Positions 50,916-59,612 of a DNA stretch of 64,000 bases are shown here, piece after piece. The position numbers were made by a program, and so were the translations under genes. The number at the start of each line of letters is the position of its first letter. The first letter of the stretch is position 1. Under the pieces are notes generated by a model that saw only the letters and a list, made by a program, of their open reading frames with translations, had not been told where the DNA came from and did not search any database. This DNA is from Streptomyces sp. NBC_00663 (lineage in GTDB: Bacteria; Actinomycetota; Actinomycetes; Streptomycetales; Streptomycetaceae), in assembly GCF_036226885.1 (NCBI RefSeq), contig NZ_CP109027.1, positions 4,030,001-4,094,000 of the forward strand, in the 5' to 3' direction.

Positions 50916-53354
50916 GTGTCCACCCCCGCGCGAAGAAGATCCGGCGCCCGTCGCGCCGCGTACCCGCTGATATCCGTGAGCGCGGCAGGCGCCCTCGCCT
51001 TCACCGCACTGCCCGCCGCCTTCGCCGCCCCCTCCAGCACGGCGGTGATCTCCGAGGTGTACGGCGGCGGAGGCAACTCGGGCGCGACCCTGACCCGGGA
51101 CTTCGTCGAGCTGGCCAACGCGGGCTCCGAGGTCTTCGACCTGTCCGGCTACAGCGTCCAGTACCTCCCCGGCACGGCCTCCGCGAGCTCCCAGTGGCAG
51201 GTGACGTCCCTCAGCGGCTCCCTGGCCGCCGGCAACCGCTACCTGATCGGCGAGGGCACCGGCACCGGAGGCACCACGGCGCTCCCCACGCCGGACGCCT
51301 CCGGCTCGATCGCGATGAGCGCCACCACCGGCACCATCGCCCTCGTCTCCGGCACCACGGCCCTGACCTGCAAGACCCCCGCAGACTGCACGGCCGACAG
51401 CCGGGTCCTCGACATCGTGGGCTACGGCACGGCGGTCGTCCGCGAGGGCAGCGGCCCGGCGACGGGCGCCTCCAACACGGCGTCCGTGGCCCGTGCCGAG
51501 TCCTTGGCCGACACGGACGACAACGCGACCGACCTCACGGCGGGGACGCCGACGCCGGTCAACTCGGCTGGCCAGACGCCGGATTCGGGCGGCGGAGACG
51601 GCGGGGGCGGCGGGGGCGGTACGACGGACCCGGGCACCGTCCGTGTCCACGACATCCAGGGCACCACCCGCCTCTCCCCGTACGCGAACAAGGCGGTCAC
51701 GCGCGTTCCCGGCATCGTCACGGGCGTTCGTACGTCGGGCTCGAAGGGCTACTGGATCCAGGACCCGGAGGCGGACGCCGACGCCCGCACCAGTGAGGGC
51801 GTCTTCGTCTACACGGGTTCGGCCACTCCCAAGGTGGCGGTCGGCGACTCGGTCCTGGTCACGGGCAAGGTCAGCGAGTACCACCCGAGCAGCACCAGCC
51901 AGTCGGTCACGGAGATCACGGGCCCGACGGTGACGGTCCTGTCGTCGGGCAACGCGCTTCCCGAGGCCGTGGCCCTGGACGCGACGACTGTCCCGGACGC
52001 GTACACGCCGGACGCGGCGGGCGGCAGCATCGAGTCGCTGCCCCTCGAACCCACCACGTACTCGCTGGACTTCTACGAGTCCCTGGAAGGCATGAGGACC
52101 ACGGTCACCGACGCCCGCGTGGTCGGCGCGACCGACGCCTACGACGAGTTCTGGGTGACGGTGAAGCCGGACGAGCACCCGACGACCCGCGGCGGCACCG
52201 TCTACTCCTCCTACGACCAGCCCAACACGGGCCGGGTGAAGGTGGCGTCGCTGGACACGACCGGCCCCGTGGCGAACGTCGGCGACGAACTCTCCGGCAC
52301 GACGGCGGGCCCCCTCGACTACTCCACGTACGGCGGCTACATCCTCCAGGCCACGCAGCTGGGCACCCTGACCGACAACGGCCTCAAGCAGGAGGTGACC
52401 CGCCGCCAGAAGGGCGACGAGCTGGCGGTGGCCACGTACAACGTGGAGAACCTGGACGCGCTGGACGCACAGGAGAAGTTCGACCGCCTGGCGGCGGGCG
52501 TGGCCGTGAACCTCAACTCCCCTGGCATCGTGGCCCTGGAGGAGATCCAGGACGACAACGGCGCGACGAACGACGGCACGTTGACGTCAGAGGAGACGCT
52601 CACGAAGTTCACCGCCGCAATCCGCGCGGCGGGCGGCCCCCGCTACTCCTGGCGCTACATCACCCCCGAGAACAACACGGACGGCGGCGAACCCGGCGGC
52701 AACATCCGTCAGGTGTTCCTCTTCAACCCCAAGCGCGTCGACTTCGTGGACCGCGCGGGCGGCGACGCGACGACGGCGACGAGCGTGGTGAAGACGCGCA
52801 AGGGCGCGCAGCTCACGTACTCCCCGGGCCGCATCAACCCGACGAGCGACGCGTGGGACAGCAGCCGCAAGCCCCTGGTAGGCGAGTTCCGATTCCACGG
52901 CGAGTCGGTGGTCGTCATCGCCAACCACTTCACCTCGAAGGGCGGCGACCAGCCCCTCCACGGCCGCTACCAGCAGCCGACCCGCAGCTCGGAAACCCAG
53001 CGCGCGGCCCAGGCCACAGAGGTGAACACCTTCGTCAAGTCCCTCCTGGCGGCCGACAAGGACGCCAAGGCGGTGGTCCTGGGCGACCTGAACGACTACG
53101 AGTTCTCGAACACGGTCAAGACCCTCACATCCGGCAACGTCCTGACCCCCCTGATCACGACCCTCCCCCCGTCAGAGCGCTACACCTACGTCTACGACGG
53201 CAACTCCCAAACCCTGGACCACACCCTGACGACCCCCGCGGTGACCCACTTCGACTACGACGTGGTCCACATCAACGCGGAGTTCGCGGACCAGGCGAGC
53301 GACCATGATCCGCAGATCGTACGGATCGATGTGAGCCGGTGCCGGGGGCACTGA
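50916..53354 (+). CDS. Secreted endonuclease/exonuclease/phosphatase-family nuclease with lamin-tail domain
   Basis: The 812-residue product has a signal peptide (ending near AFAAPSS) and a lamin-tail domain (about 40-190, AVISEVYGGGGNSGATLTRD, FVELANAG). A Gly-rich linker, an OB-like nuclease-associated part and a C-terminal endonuclease/exonuclease/phosphatase domain follow. The last has VATYNVENLDALD near residue 508, VALEEIQDDNG, IANHFTSKGGD, VLGDLNDYEFS and ASDHDPQIV. These match ExeM/NucH-like extracellular nucleases. The GTG at 50916 is preceded by GAGGAG. A role in taking up phosphate from DNA is plausible, although no PHO box is evident. Confidence 0.92.
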   Translation: MSTPARRRSGARRAAYPLISVSAAGALAFTALPAAFAAPSSTAVISEVYGGGGNSGATLTRDFVELANAGSEVFDLSGYSVQYLPGTASASSQWQVTSLSGSLAAGNRYLIGEGTGTGGTTALPTPDASGSIAMSATTGTIALVSGTTALTCKTPADCTADSRVLDIVGYGTAVVREGSGPATGASNTASVARAESLADTDDNATDLTAGTPTPVNSAGQTPDSGGGDGGGGGGGTTDPGTVRVHDIQGTTRLSPYANKAVTRVPGIVTGVRTSGSKGYWIQDPEADADARTSEGVFVYTGSATPKVAVGDSVLVTGKVSEYHPSSTSQSVTEITGPTVTVLSSGNALPEAVALDATTVPDAYTPDAAGGSIESLPLEPTTYSLDFYESLEGMRTTVTDARVVGATDAYDEFWVTVKPDEHPTTRGGTVYSSYDQPNTGRVKVASLDTTGPVANVGDELSGTTAGPLDYSTYGGYILQATQLGTLTDNGLKQEVTRRQKGDELAVATYNVENLDALDAQEKFDRLAAGVAVNLNSPGIVALEEIQDDNGATNDGTLTSEETLTKFTAAIRAAGGPRYSWRYITPENNTDGGEPGGNIRQVFLFNPKRVDFVDRAGGDATTATSVVKTRKGAQLTYSPGRINPTSDAWDSSRKPLVGEFRFHGESVVVIANHFTSKGGDQPLHGRYQQPTRSSETQRAAQATEVNTFVKSLLAADKDAKAVVLGDLNDYEFSNTVKTLTSGNVLTPLITTLPPSERYTYVYDGNSQTLDHTLTTPAVTHFDYDVVHINAEFADQASDHDPQIVRIDVSRCRGH

Positions 53355-53412
53355 GCCACGGAGTCACTGAGCCTCTGAGTAACTGAACCTCTGACCGCTC
53401 GGCGTGTGCAGA

Positions 53413-53448
53413 GCCTGCGGGAGCGTCCGTCGTTTCGCTTCCGCAGGC
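53413..53448. terminator. Bidirectional hairpin terminator
   Basis: A 13-bp stem with one G-T wobble (53413-53425 with 53436-53448) around a 10-base loop, between the secreted nuclease gene and the convergent small membrane protein gene. Confidence 0.75.
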
Positions 53449-53468
53449 TGCCTGCGCAGGGCAAGGGA

Positions 53469-53966
53469 TCAGCGCCCGATGGAGCCCCAATTGCGCCGCG
53501 GGCGCGGGGGCTCAGTGGGCCGTGCGGACGGCACTGGGGACCGAGCCGGCGACACGGGCGGGTTCCGTCGCGCCCTCCGCTCGGAGAACCACTCCCCGAC
53601 CTCCGTCACCAGAAACATCCCGCTGAGCCCTCCCATCACCACCACCAACCCGACCCCGAACCAGGCGCCGTTGTTCCCCCGTACGAGCTCCCGGGCACTG
53701 GCGAAGCCGAGCACGAGACATGTCGCCAGTACAGCCACCGTCCAGGGCCACATGCCAGGTCCCGCGACCGGCGCCTCCCGACGCCCTTCGCTGAAGGCCG
53801 CGTACCAGAACCGGCAGCACCACCACACCATGGGACACGACGCCAAGGCGCCAAGGCCGAACCCGGTCCGCCCCAGTCCCGAGAGATCATGTGTGCCGAA
53901 GGTCGCGACGCTCAGCGCCGCGCAGAGGAAAGTCCAGAAGAGCAACAGCATGACGCCGACGGCCAT
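53469..53966 (-). CDS. Small membrane protein
   Basis: A 165-residue protein with about four membrane helices: the first right after the ATG (VGVMLLLFWTFLCAALSV), two in the middle and one before the C-terminus. The C-terminus is Arg/Pro-rich (RRARRNPPVSPARSPVPS). No family is recognised. The ATG at 53966 has AGGAA upstream. The frame is open further upstream, where an AGGAG lacks a standard start codon at the right spacing, so a longer product cannot be excluded. Confidence 0.65.
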   Translation of the reverse strand: MAVGVMLLLFWTFLCAALSVATFGTHDLSGLGRTGFGLGALASCPMVWWCCRFWYAAFSEGRREAPVAGPGMWPWTVAVLATCLVLGFASARELVRGNNGAWFGVGLVVVMGGLSGMFLVTEVGEWFSERRARRNPPVSPARSPVPSARPTEPPRPRRNWGSIGR

Positions 53967-54347
53967 GCGGTTCCTGCGACTGCCCCCGAGAGCGTGTGTG
54001 GGAATGTAAACGATGATCAGCTCCTGTCTCGCGTGAGTCTCGACGACCCGCACGCGCTTACGGACGTTCCGAACCTAATCCTTCCCACGATCCGCCGATC
54101 CGCTCCGGCGCCTCAACGTCTCCGGACGTGTCAGCTTCCAGGTACAACCGACGGCCCCGGACACAGATCGCCAACGTGTCCAGGGCCGTCGCCCGTTCGA
54201 GCACGATCAGGACACAGCTCACATCCGCAAGCGCCCCATTCGACCGGACTTGCCCCCGTTCACAGGCAAGTTCGCTCTGGCGAAAACGGGAACCTCACCG
54301 ATACCGTCAGACTCTTGACTGAACTTATTTCTCACGGGGAGTTCACT
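53967..54347. promoter_or_regulatory. Divergent promoter region with a long hairpin
   Basis: The gap between the small membrane protein gene and the second lipoprotein gene is about 380 bases. It holds a 16-bp inverted repeat with one mismatch (54149-54164 with 54176-54191, loop of 11). The repeat is listed as a separate feature. Short open frames in the gap are not supported. Confidence 0.5.
54149..54191 (-). repeat. Sixteen-bp inverted repeat in the divergent region
   Basis: CGACGGCCCCGGACAC at 54149-54164 and its near-complement at 54176-54191 form a stem with a single C-A mismatch on the plus strand. On the minus strand the same position is a G-U wobble, so the RNA hairpin is more stable there. 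It could be an attenuator, a terminator or a binding site. Confidence 0.55.
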
Positions 54348-55019
54348 GTGAAGCGCCGCACATTGCCCGTTGCCGCCGCGCTGGTCGCGACGGCGACTCT
54401 GCTCCTTACCGCCTGCGGCGGCGAAGACGACGGCTCGAAGGGCAACGACAAGATCGCAGGCGCCGACCAGGGGTCGCAGACCCCGAGCGCGTCGGCGTCG
54501 GCCTCGGGGGCACCGGCGGAGGACAAGCCGGACGGTGTGGACGTGTCCCTGCCCAAGGACATGAACCTCGTCTTCGACTGGGACAAGCCGAAGAACAAGA
54601 ACGAGGCGGCAGCGATGGAGGACGCGGCGAACTTCGTCCGCGCCATCTACCGAGGCATCGACAAGCAGACGACCAAGGACGCGGCCCTAGCGGCTTACGC
54701 CACCGGCGATGGCCTCCACTACGGGCAAGTGCAGATCAAAAGCAGGATCGACGGCGGCTGGACAGCCACCGGCACTCGCCGCCACTACCAGGCCACCACC
54801 CGGTCCGCCTCGAACGGCAACTCGGTGGAGGTCGCGTTCTGCGTGGACTCGGGCAAGTTCTACAGCAAGGAAATCAAGACCGGAAAGGTCGTGAAGAGCA
54901 AGTCCAGCATCGCGGACTACGACCACTTCAAGATCATCATGGTCAAGGTTCCCACGGGTGAGGCTCTGTGGCAGGCGTCCGAGGTGTACGTCCAGACGAA
55001 GGCAGCGGAGTGCCAGTGA
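54348..55019 (+). CDS. Lipoprotein, second copy of the paralogous pair
   Basis: A 223-residue lipoprotein (signal peptide ending LLLTAC, then GGEDDG). It shares block after block with the product of 22596-23264: a Ser/Ala spacer, VSLPKDMNLVFDWDKP, EDAANFVRAIYRGID, GGWTATGTRRHYQATTRS, VEVAFCVDSGKFYSKEIK and a C-terminal KAAECQ. The GTG at 54348 has GGGGAG seven bases upstream. It is followed by a secreted-protein gene and then a WXG100-like gene, so this copy lies at the head of an ESX cassette, unlike the first copy. Confidence 0.85.
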   Translation: MKRRTLPVAAALVATATLLLTACGGEDDGSKGNDKIAGADQGSQTPSASASASGAPAEDKPDGVDVSLPKDMNLVFDWDKPKNKNEAAAMEDAANFVRAIYRGIDKQTTKDAALAAYATGDGLHYGQVQIKSRIDGGWTATGTRRHYQATTRSASNGNSVEVAFCVDSGKFYSKEIKTGKVVKSKSSIADYDHFKIIMVKVPTGEALWQASEVYVQTKAAECQ

Positions 55020-56101
55020 ATCGCGCACTGCGGACAGCCCTCAGCACCAGTACAGCCGCGCTCACGCTGGCCTTCGGCGTCCTCGTCCTCACAGAACCAG
55101 CCTCTTCCACAGAACTGCCGACAAACGACAAGGGTGGCAAAACAGAGGGGGCCGGCGGCAGTGACGACAGTGGCATCTACGCCACAGCTGAGATCACGTA
55201 TTCCGGAGCCGTCGCGAAGAACGGCAGCACGGGCAATGTGACGTCCTCTGACGTCAACTGGACGCCCCCGCCCTGCTGGTACGCCCCCTATCTCGGCGCC
55301 AAGGACTTCAAGAAGAAGATGTCCGAGGAGATCGAGACCGCCAAGAACACCCCCGGCATGGGCGGAACGGCGGGCTCGGCGATCGGGGAGATGCAGCGCC
55401 ACTACGAGGACGAGTACGGCTGGACCGACACCCCCGGCTACAAGGACTACAACGTCGACAAGGACGGCGACGGTATGTTCTGGGCCGCGGTGAAGAACCC
55501 CGACGAGCCGGACGTACTCAAGCGCAACTCGTGCAACGAACTCCCCTTCTGGGTCGAGAACGGCGACACACCGCCGCCCCGGTACAAAGAGGCGATCAAG
55601 CCGGAGATCCTTGCAGCCCTGGCGTACCAGCACATGACACTGCCGGACACCAAGGTCACCCTCGCCCCCGAGGCCACCACCAAGGTGAACCTCCCCACCT
55701 GGGCCTGGCTCGACAAGGCCGTCTTCGACGAGGTCCAGGCCACGGCCGCCGTCAACGTCCCCGGCTTCAACATCCAGGCAACGACCACCGCCAAGCCGGT
55801 GTCCCTGAAGCTGGAGCCGGGCACGGACGACGCCCAGACCTACCCGGCCTCGGGCGCTTGCACGATCAACGCCGACGGCTCGATCGGCGAACCGTACGCC
55901 AAGGGCAAGTCGGACGAGACTCCGCCCTGCGGCCTCAAGTACCTGCGCTCGTCGGGCGACGGCACGTACAAACTCCGCGCCACCATCACCTGGCAGATTT
56001 CCTGGACCGGAACGGGCGGCGCCGGCGGCGACCTCCCCGACGGCACCTTCGGCAACGAACAGCCCGTGACCGTCCAGGAAATCCAGGCTGTCAACCGCTG
56101 A
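55016..56101 (+). CDS. Secreted protein, second copy of the paralogous pair
   Basis: The 361-residue product has a hydrophobic signal-like N-terminus (residues 8-30). Then come DVNWTPPPCWYAPYLGA, a KDGDGMFWAAVKNPDEPD segment, LPTWAWLDKAVFDEV, TTAKPVSLKLEPGTDD and GDLPDGTFGNEQPVT. The product of 23261-24322 has all of these in the same order. The GTG overlaps the lipoprotein stop (GTGA) with GGAG upstream, so the two genes are coupled. The function is unknown. A strong terminator hairpin lies 26 bases past the stop. Confidence 0.85.
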   Translation: MNRALRTALSTSTAALTLAFGVLVLTEPASSTELPTNDKGGKTEGAGGSDDSGIYATAEITYSGAVAKNGSTGNVTSSDVNWTPPPCWYAPYLGAKDFKKKMSEEIETAKNTPGMGGTAGSAIGEMQRHYEDEYGWTDTPGYKDYNVDKDGDGMFWAAVKNPDEPDVLKRNSCNELPFWVENGDTPPPRYKEAIKPEILAALAYQHMTLPDTKVTLAPEATTKVNLPTWAWLDKAVFDEVQATAAVNVPGFNIQATTTAKPVSLKLEPGTDDAQTYPASGACTINADGSIGEPYAKGKSDETPPCGLKYLRSSGDGTYKLRATITWQISWTGTGGAGGDLPDGTFGNEQPVTVQEIQAVNR

Positions 56102-56126
56102 CAGCCCGTGGGAGACACGTTCGAAG

Positions 56127-56166
56127 GTCCCTATGCGTCCCACCACAGAACGGGACGCATAGGGAC
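56127..56166. terminator. Strong hairpin terminator
   Basis: A perfect 15-bp stem (GTCCCTATGCGTCCC at 56127-56141 with 56152-56166) around a 10-base loop separates the lipoprotein pair from the WXG100-like gene. It makes the latter the start of a separate transcript, or one with read-through. Confidence 0.85.
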
Positions 56167-56229
56167 TGTGCGCGAGCTCGAAAGCGGCAAGGCCACCCGC
56201 CCACGAGAGAACACACGGAGAAAATTTCG

Positions 56230-56517
56230 ATGTCGGACTTGATCGTGGACTACACACTGCTCAGCAATTCCGCGACGCAGCTGAATGAGATCGAGAAAGA
56301 ATTCAAGGAACTCGGTGAATGGAAGGCTGAAATCACCTCTGTCGTCGGTGCCTCCGAACTCAAGAAGGCCATGACCGATTTCATCGACAACTGGGACGAC
56401 AACCGAAAGAAGCTCCTCGAGGACCTGGACAGCGTCGGAAAAATGGTCGAGGGAACCCGGGACGCCTTCATCGGCCTCGATGACGAACTCGCCAAGACCG
56501 GCAAGAAAAAGAAGTAA
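56230..56517 (+). CDS. WXG100-like protein with ELAK C-terminal motif
   Basis: A 95-residue helical protein without signal peptide. The turn FIDNWDDNRKK takes the WXG position between two amphipathic helices, and the end is FIGLDDELAKTGKKKK. It parallels the product of 35390-35725, which has SNWEDGRED and FKKLDDELAK. The GGAGA nine bases upstream supports the ATG. GC and codon use are less biased here than in neighbouring core genes. It is followed by an effector-like gene 46 bases on, as expected for an Esx partner. Confidence 0.85.
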   Translation: MSDLIVDYTLLSNSATQLNEIEKEFKELGEWKAEITSVVGASELKKAMTDFIDNWDDNRKKLLEDLDSVGKMVEGTRDAFIGLDDELAKTGKKKK

Positions 56518-56563
56518 GAAGAACCCGATCGCCTACTGAAGCATTGTTCATGGGGGATAAAAA

Positions 56564-57910
56564 ATGGTAAGGCCCAAGGACTGGCATCCGCTACGCGAAA
56601 GCGACCCTGTACCCGGGGATCCGGATGGTGTCCGCGACCAGGTCAAGCACATGAAAAAGGTCGCCGAGTACCTGCGCACGCAGGCCAAGGCGCTCACCGC
56701 CATGGCGGACGCCGACAATCTCAAGGGTGAATTCGCGGAGAAGCTGTCCGAGAACGCTCGGGGGCTGGGGCGGAAACTCGACCTGGCAGAGGACCGTTAC
56801 CGCGAGGTGAAGGGACACCTCTCCAACTGGGCTGATGAACTTGAGGAGTTCCAGAAGAAGGCGGACAAGGCGCTCAGCGACGCCAAGGATGCCCAGCAGG
56901 TGATCGACAGTCGCAGCACCAAACCCGATGACAAGTCCAAGGACAAGAAGAAGGACGAAGAGGATGCGGGTGATTCCCACAAGGAAGATCCCGTTCTGAA
57001 GCAGGCCAAAGAAGACCTCGAGGACGCCCGCAAGCGCCTCAACACGGCAGAGGGCGACTACCAAGAGCGTGCTGGCCACTTCGCCGGCAAGATCCGGTCG
57101 TCCATCGACGATGACATGAGGGACAGTTGGTGGAACGACTTCAAGGGATGGGTCGCTGACCAGGAGTGGCTCAGCACTGTCGCCGACTGGGCCAGTTGGA
57201 TCGCCACCGCCGTGGGCGTCATCGCCATGTTCTTCCCGGCCATCGGTATCATCGCGCTCGTCCTGACCGTAGTGGTCGCCGCCATCCATCTCACTCAAGC
57301 GGCCACAGGAAACGGCTCATGGTTCGACGTGGTCATGGATCTCGGCGCGCTAAAAATGGCCCGCAACGGCATCAAAGCAGCAAAGGCCATCAAGGCTCTG
57401 CAGCAGGCATCCCGGAAGACCGCCGGCGGTCTCGCCAGCGCAGAGAAGGCCGCACAATCAGCAGCCCGGAACCAAGGAGCCAGGAAAACTGCCACGCGGG
57501 CGGCGAGGAAGCGTGGCGGCACTTCTAGCGCGAACCGCCAGAACGCCAAGGCGCGAGTCCAGAAGATGCTGGACAAGAACCGCAAAGCGGGCCAAAAGGC
57601 GGAGACCGAGGTACGCGACGCTGAAATGCCGCAGATCTCCGCAAAAGAGAAGGCCAGCGTTTTGGGTGACGCGGAGGTCGGTCAGCAGGTGAAGGACATC
57701 AAGAAGTGGCGGGATGCCTACCCTGACAACACCAGCCTCGCGGACAACGCCCGCCAAGCCGAACGCAACAAAGACCTGCTCCAGGGGTCATGGGCCGTCA
57801 GCACTGGGCTCGACGCCGCCGACAAGACCGCGGACTCCGTCACCGACGACGGGTACAGCAGAATGAAGGACGGCATGACGGCACCGGTGCCCATGACGTC
57901 ACAGTGGTGA
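56564..57910 (+). CDS. ESX effector-like protein with WXG-type N-terminus and membrane segment
   Basis: The 448-residue protein begins DWHPLRESDPVPGDPDGV, similar to the start of the Rhs toxin (DWHVLDLDKDPTPGDPDRI). Residues 20-200 are helical with charged coiled-coil. SWWNDFKGWVADQEW precedes a membrane region (WIATAVGVIAMFFPAIGIIALVLTVV, about 207-250). A Lys/Ala/Arg-rich domain follows, with the C-terminus DGYSRMKDGMTAPVPM. No toxin family is recognised in the last 190 residues. It looks like a shorter effector with the same export module and a different C-terminal domain, or a transport adaptor. Confidence 0.78.
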   Translation: MVRPKDWHPLRESDPVPGDPDGVRDQVKHMKKVAEYLRTQAKALTAMADADNLKGEFAEKLSENARGLGRKLDLAEDRYREVKGHLSNWADELEEFQKKADKALSDAKDAQQVIDSRSTKPDDKSKDKKKDEEDAGDSHKEDPVLKQAKEDLEDARKRLNTAEGDYQERAGHFAGKIRSSIDDDMRDSWWNDFKGWVADQEWLSTVADWASWIATAVGVIAMFFPAIGIIALVLTVVVAAIHLTQAATGNGSWFDVVMDLGALKMARNGIKAAKAIKALQQASRKTAGGLASAEKAAQSAARNQGARKTATRAARKRGGTSSANRQNAKARVQKMLDKNRKAGQKAETEVRDAEMPQISAKEKASVLGDAEVGQQVKDIKKWRDAYPDNTSLADNARQAERNKDLLQGSWAVSTGLDAADKTADSVTDDGYSRMKDGMTAPVPMTSQW

Positions 57911-57923
57911 GGAACGCTCGACG

Positions 57924-58343
57924 ATGACCGATCAGCAGCAACCCGAGGAAACGATCGAGGGCGACCCGCGGGCACAAGGCATCGCTTACGGGCTCGGCGC
58001 CGTTAAATGGATCTTCGTGTTGGCACTTGTCCGCCTCTTCGCAGGACCGATGACCAAGGATCTGTTCGACAACGAGCTGCTCCCCATGCCCACATGGGAC
58101 TGGTCGCTGTTCGCCCTCACTCCGGGAATTCTGGTGTTCCTGTGTCGACGCCCCTCGGACTGGCAACATCTCAGCAGCGAACTCACCATCCTCCGGTGGG
58201 CGCTGCGCTTCTACCTGATCTACGGTCTCGCTTTCGCTCTGTTCCAGGGCGTGTGGGTGCTATGGATCGCTGTCGCAGCCGGAATCGGCGGCCTTGTCGG
58301 AATTTGGAAACTTGAGCACAGGGAGCCGACGCATGGCCGCTGA
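57924..58343 (+). CDS. Small membrane protein of the second ESX cassette
   Basis: The 139-residue protein has about four hydrophobic segments (GLGAVKWIFVLALVRLF, TPGILVFLCRR, FYLIYGLAFALFQGVWVL and a final AVAAGIGGLVGIWKL). No domain is recognised. A membrane immunity protein for the effector just upstream is a reasonable guess, as membrane-acting toxins often have one. The ATG is 13 bases after the effector stop. The end overlaps the next gene by 11 bases. Confidence 0.7.
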   Translation: MTDQQQPEETIEGDPRAQGIAYGLGAVKWIFVLALVRLFAGPMTKDLFDNELLPMPTWDWSLFALTPGILVFLCRRPSDWQHLSSELTILRWALRFYLIYGLAFALFQGVWVLWIAVAAGIGGLVGIWKLEHREPTHGR

Positions 58344-59001
58344 AGAGCAGACGAGGACGGCCGCCGTAGCTGGTCCTCCGGTGACTGGCTACCGCCTCCT
58401 CCTCCCCGGGCAGTGGGATCAGGTACCTCTGCGGCAGGGCACTGAGGAGGCCATCCGGCGCATCCTGGTGACCGCATTCTCACGTATCCCTGACGACGCG
58501 CCGCAGGACAAGATCGGCCCGTACAAGCGTGAGCTCGAGCGGCGCTTCAGGGCAGCTGTCGCCCAAGCCCAAGAAGGAAAGGCTCTGGACCTTTATCTCC
58601 CGGTCAAGCCGACGGCGGATGTCAACCTGGGTGCGTCCATCGTCGTTTCGGAGACTCTCCTGCCTCGACACGAGCAGGGAGCGGGGCAGACCGAGCCGAC
58701 TGAGGTGGCTGTTCAGCTGCTGTCGCGGGACGGAGTCGACAACGCAGATCTGAGCTCAGGCGAGATCGACGGAGCTCTCGCTGTCCGCCGTGAACACGTT
58801 GCTGACGCCGACCCCGCGCGCGATGCGGAACTCGCATCGCGCCGCGTGGAATACATCATTGCCGTACCCGACGACCCCGGCCGGTGGTTCGTGGCTGCCT
58901 TCTCGACCGTCGGAGGCGGGGACCCGCGCGACGAACTGGCCGACGCTCTCGTCGAATGGTTCGACGCCGTGATGGCGACCTTCCGCTGGAGGCGGGGATG
59001 A
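58333..59001 (+). CDS. PsbP/Mog1-like accessory protein of the second ESX cassette
   Basis: The 222-residue product has YRLLLPGQWDQVPL, then a helical IRRILVTAFSRIPDD and YKRELERRFRAAVAQAQEG segment, then LGASIVVSETLLP, and a C-terminal ADALVEWFDAVMATFRW. The order and spacing follow the product of 34591-35238 of the first cassette. The ATG at 58333 has GGGAG eight bases upstream and lies inside the previous gene's end. Because one such protein occurs in each cassette, a chaperone or adaptor function for ESX effectors is suggested but unproven. Confidence 0.72.
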   Translation: MAAEEQTRTAAVAGPPVTGYRLLLPGQWDQVPLRQGTEEAIRRILVTAFSRIPDDAPQDKIGPYKRELERRFRAAVAQAQEGKALDLYLPVKPTADVNLGASIVVSETLLPRHEQGAGQTEPTEVAVQLLSRDGVDNADLSSGEIDGALAVRREHVADADPARDAELASRRVEYIIAVPDDPGRWFVAAFSTVGGGDPRDELADALVEWFDAVMATFRWRRG

Positions 59002-59612
59002 GCGACTTCTTGCCTGTTATCGACATCGAGGACATCGACCCATACCCGTGGACCGTGCTCCCGCCACGCGGAGGCGAAACGGGCCCCTTCGAAGAGTGGC
59101 GCGACATTCAATCCTGGTGCCGGGAGGAAGCCGAGGATCTGTGGCTGGATCGCGAGCTCGACCCCGGGCCGAACGGTGTCGACTTCGTGGCAGGCACATT
59201 GGAACGCTGCGCCGAGGCTTTTTCGCCACCGGGTTCGGACCACTGGCTCTTCCTCCATCGCGATCACCCGACCGACCTTCCGCTGCCTGTCATGGCGGCG
59301 ATCGGTCCGTCGACAGAAAGTCGAGAGGAGACCCTCCGCGCCCTGACCCTCGCGGATGACCAAGACGCTGTGGAGCCTCCGGTCGTCAAGCGCTTCAAGT
59401 CCGCCAAGCTCGGTGAGGGACTTACTGTCTTTCGCTACGTGCCGCAAGAAGGTTCCCGACATCTATTGGCCTGTGTCCGTTATGCCTGGCAAGTTCCGGA
59501 GTGCGGAGCCGACGTCGTGATCTGGACGGCCACTGAAGATGTCGCACGGATCATGCAGGCCGCGGAGGATTTGGAGGCCCTTGCTCGTTCGCTGGGGATC
59601 TACGCGCCGTGA
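58998..59612 (+). CDS. Acidic protein of unknown function in the second ESX cassette
   Basis: A 204-residue, Asp/Glu-rich protein that starts SDFLPVIDIEDIDPYPW and has two visible parts: a helical N-terminus (EEWRDIQSWCREEAEDLW) and a C-terminal alpha/beta part (GEGLTVFRYVPQEGSRHLL, then VVIWTATEDVARIMQAAED). It may be a distant member of the same fold as its upstream neighbour. Its ATG overlaps the previous stop (ATGA), and the next gene overlaps its stop (GTGA). No signal peptide is present. Confidence 0.65.
   Translation: MSDFLPVIDIEDIDPYPWTVLPPRGGETGPFEEWRDIQSWCREEAEDLWLDRELDPGPNGVDFVAGTLERCAEAFSPPGSDHWLFLHRDHPTDLPLPVMAAIGPSTESREETLRALTLADDQDAVEPPVVKRFKSAKLGEGLTVFRYVPQEGSRHLLACVRYAWQVPECGADVVIWTATEDVARIMQAAEDLEALARSLGIYAP

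Noticed and set aside
54128..54322. A 64-codon frame in the second divergent gap
   Set aside because: It crosses the 16-bp inverted repeat, lacks a ribosome binding site and has no recognised content.
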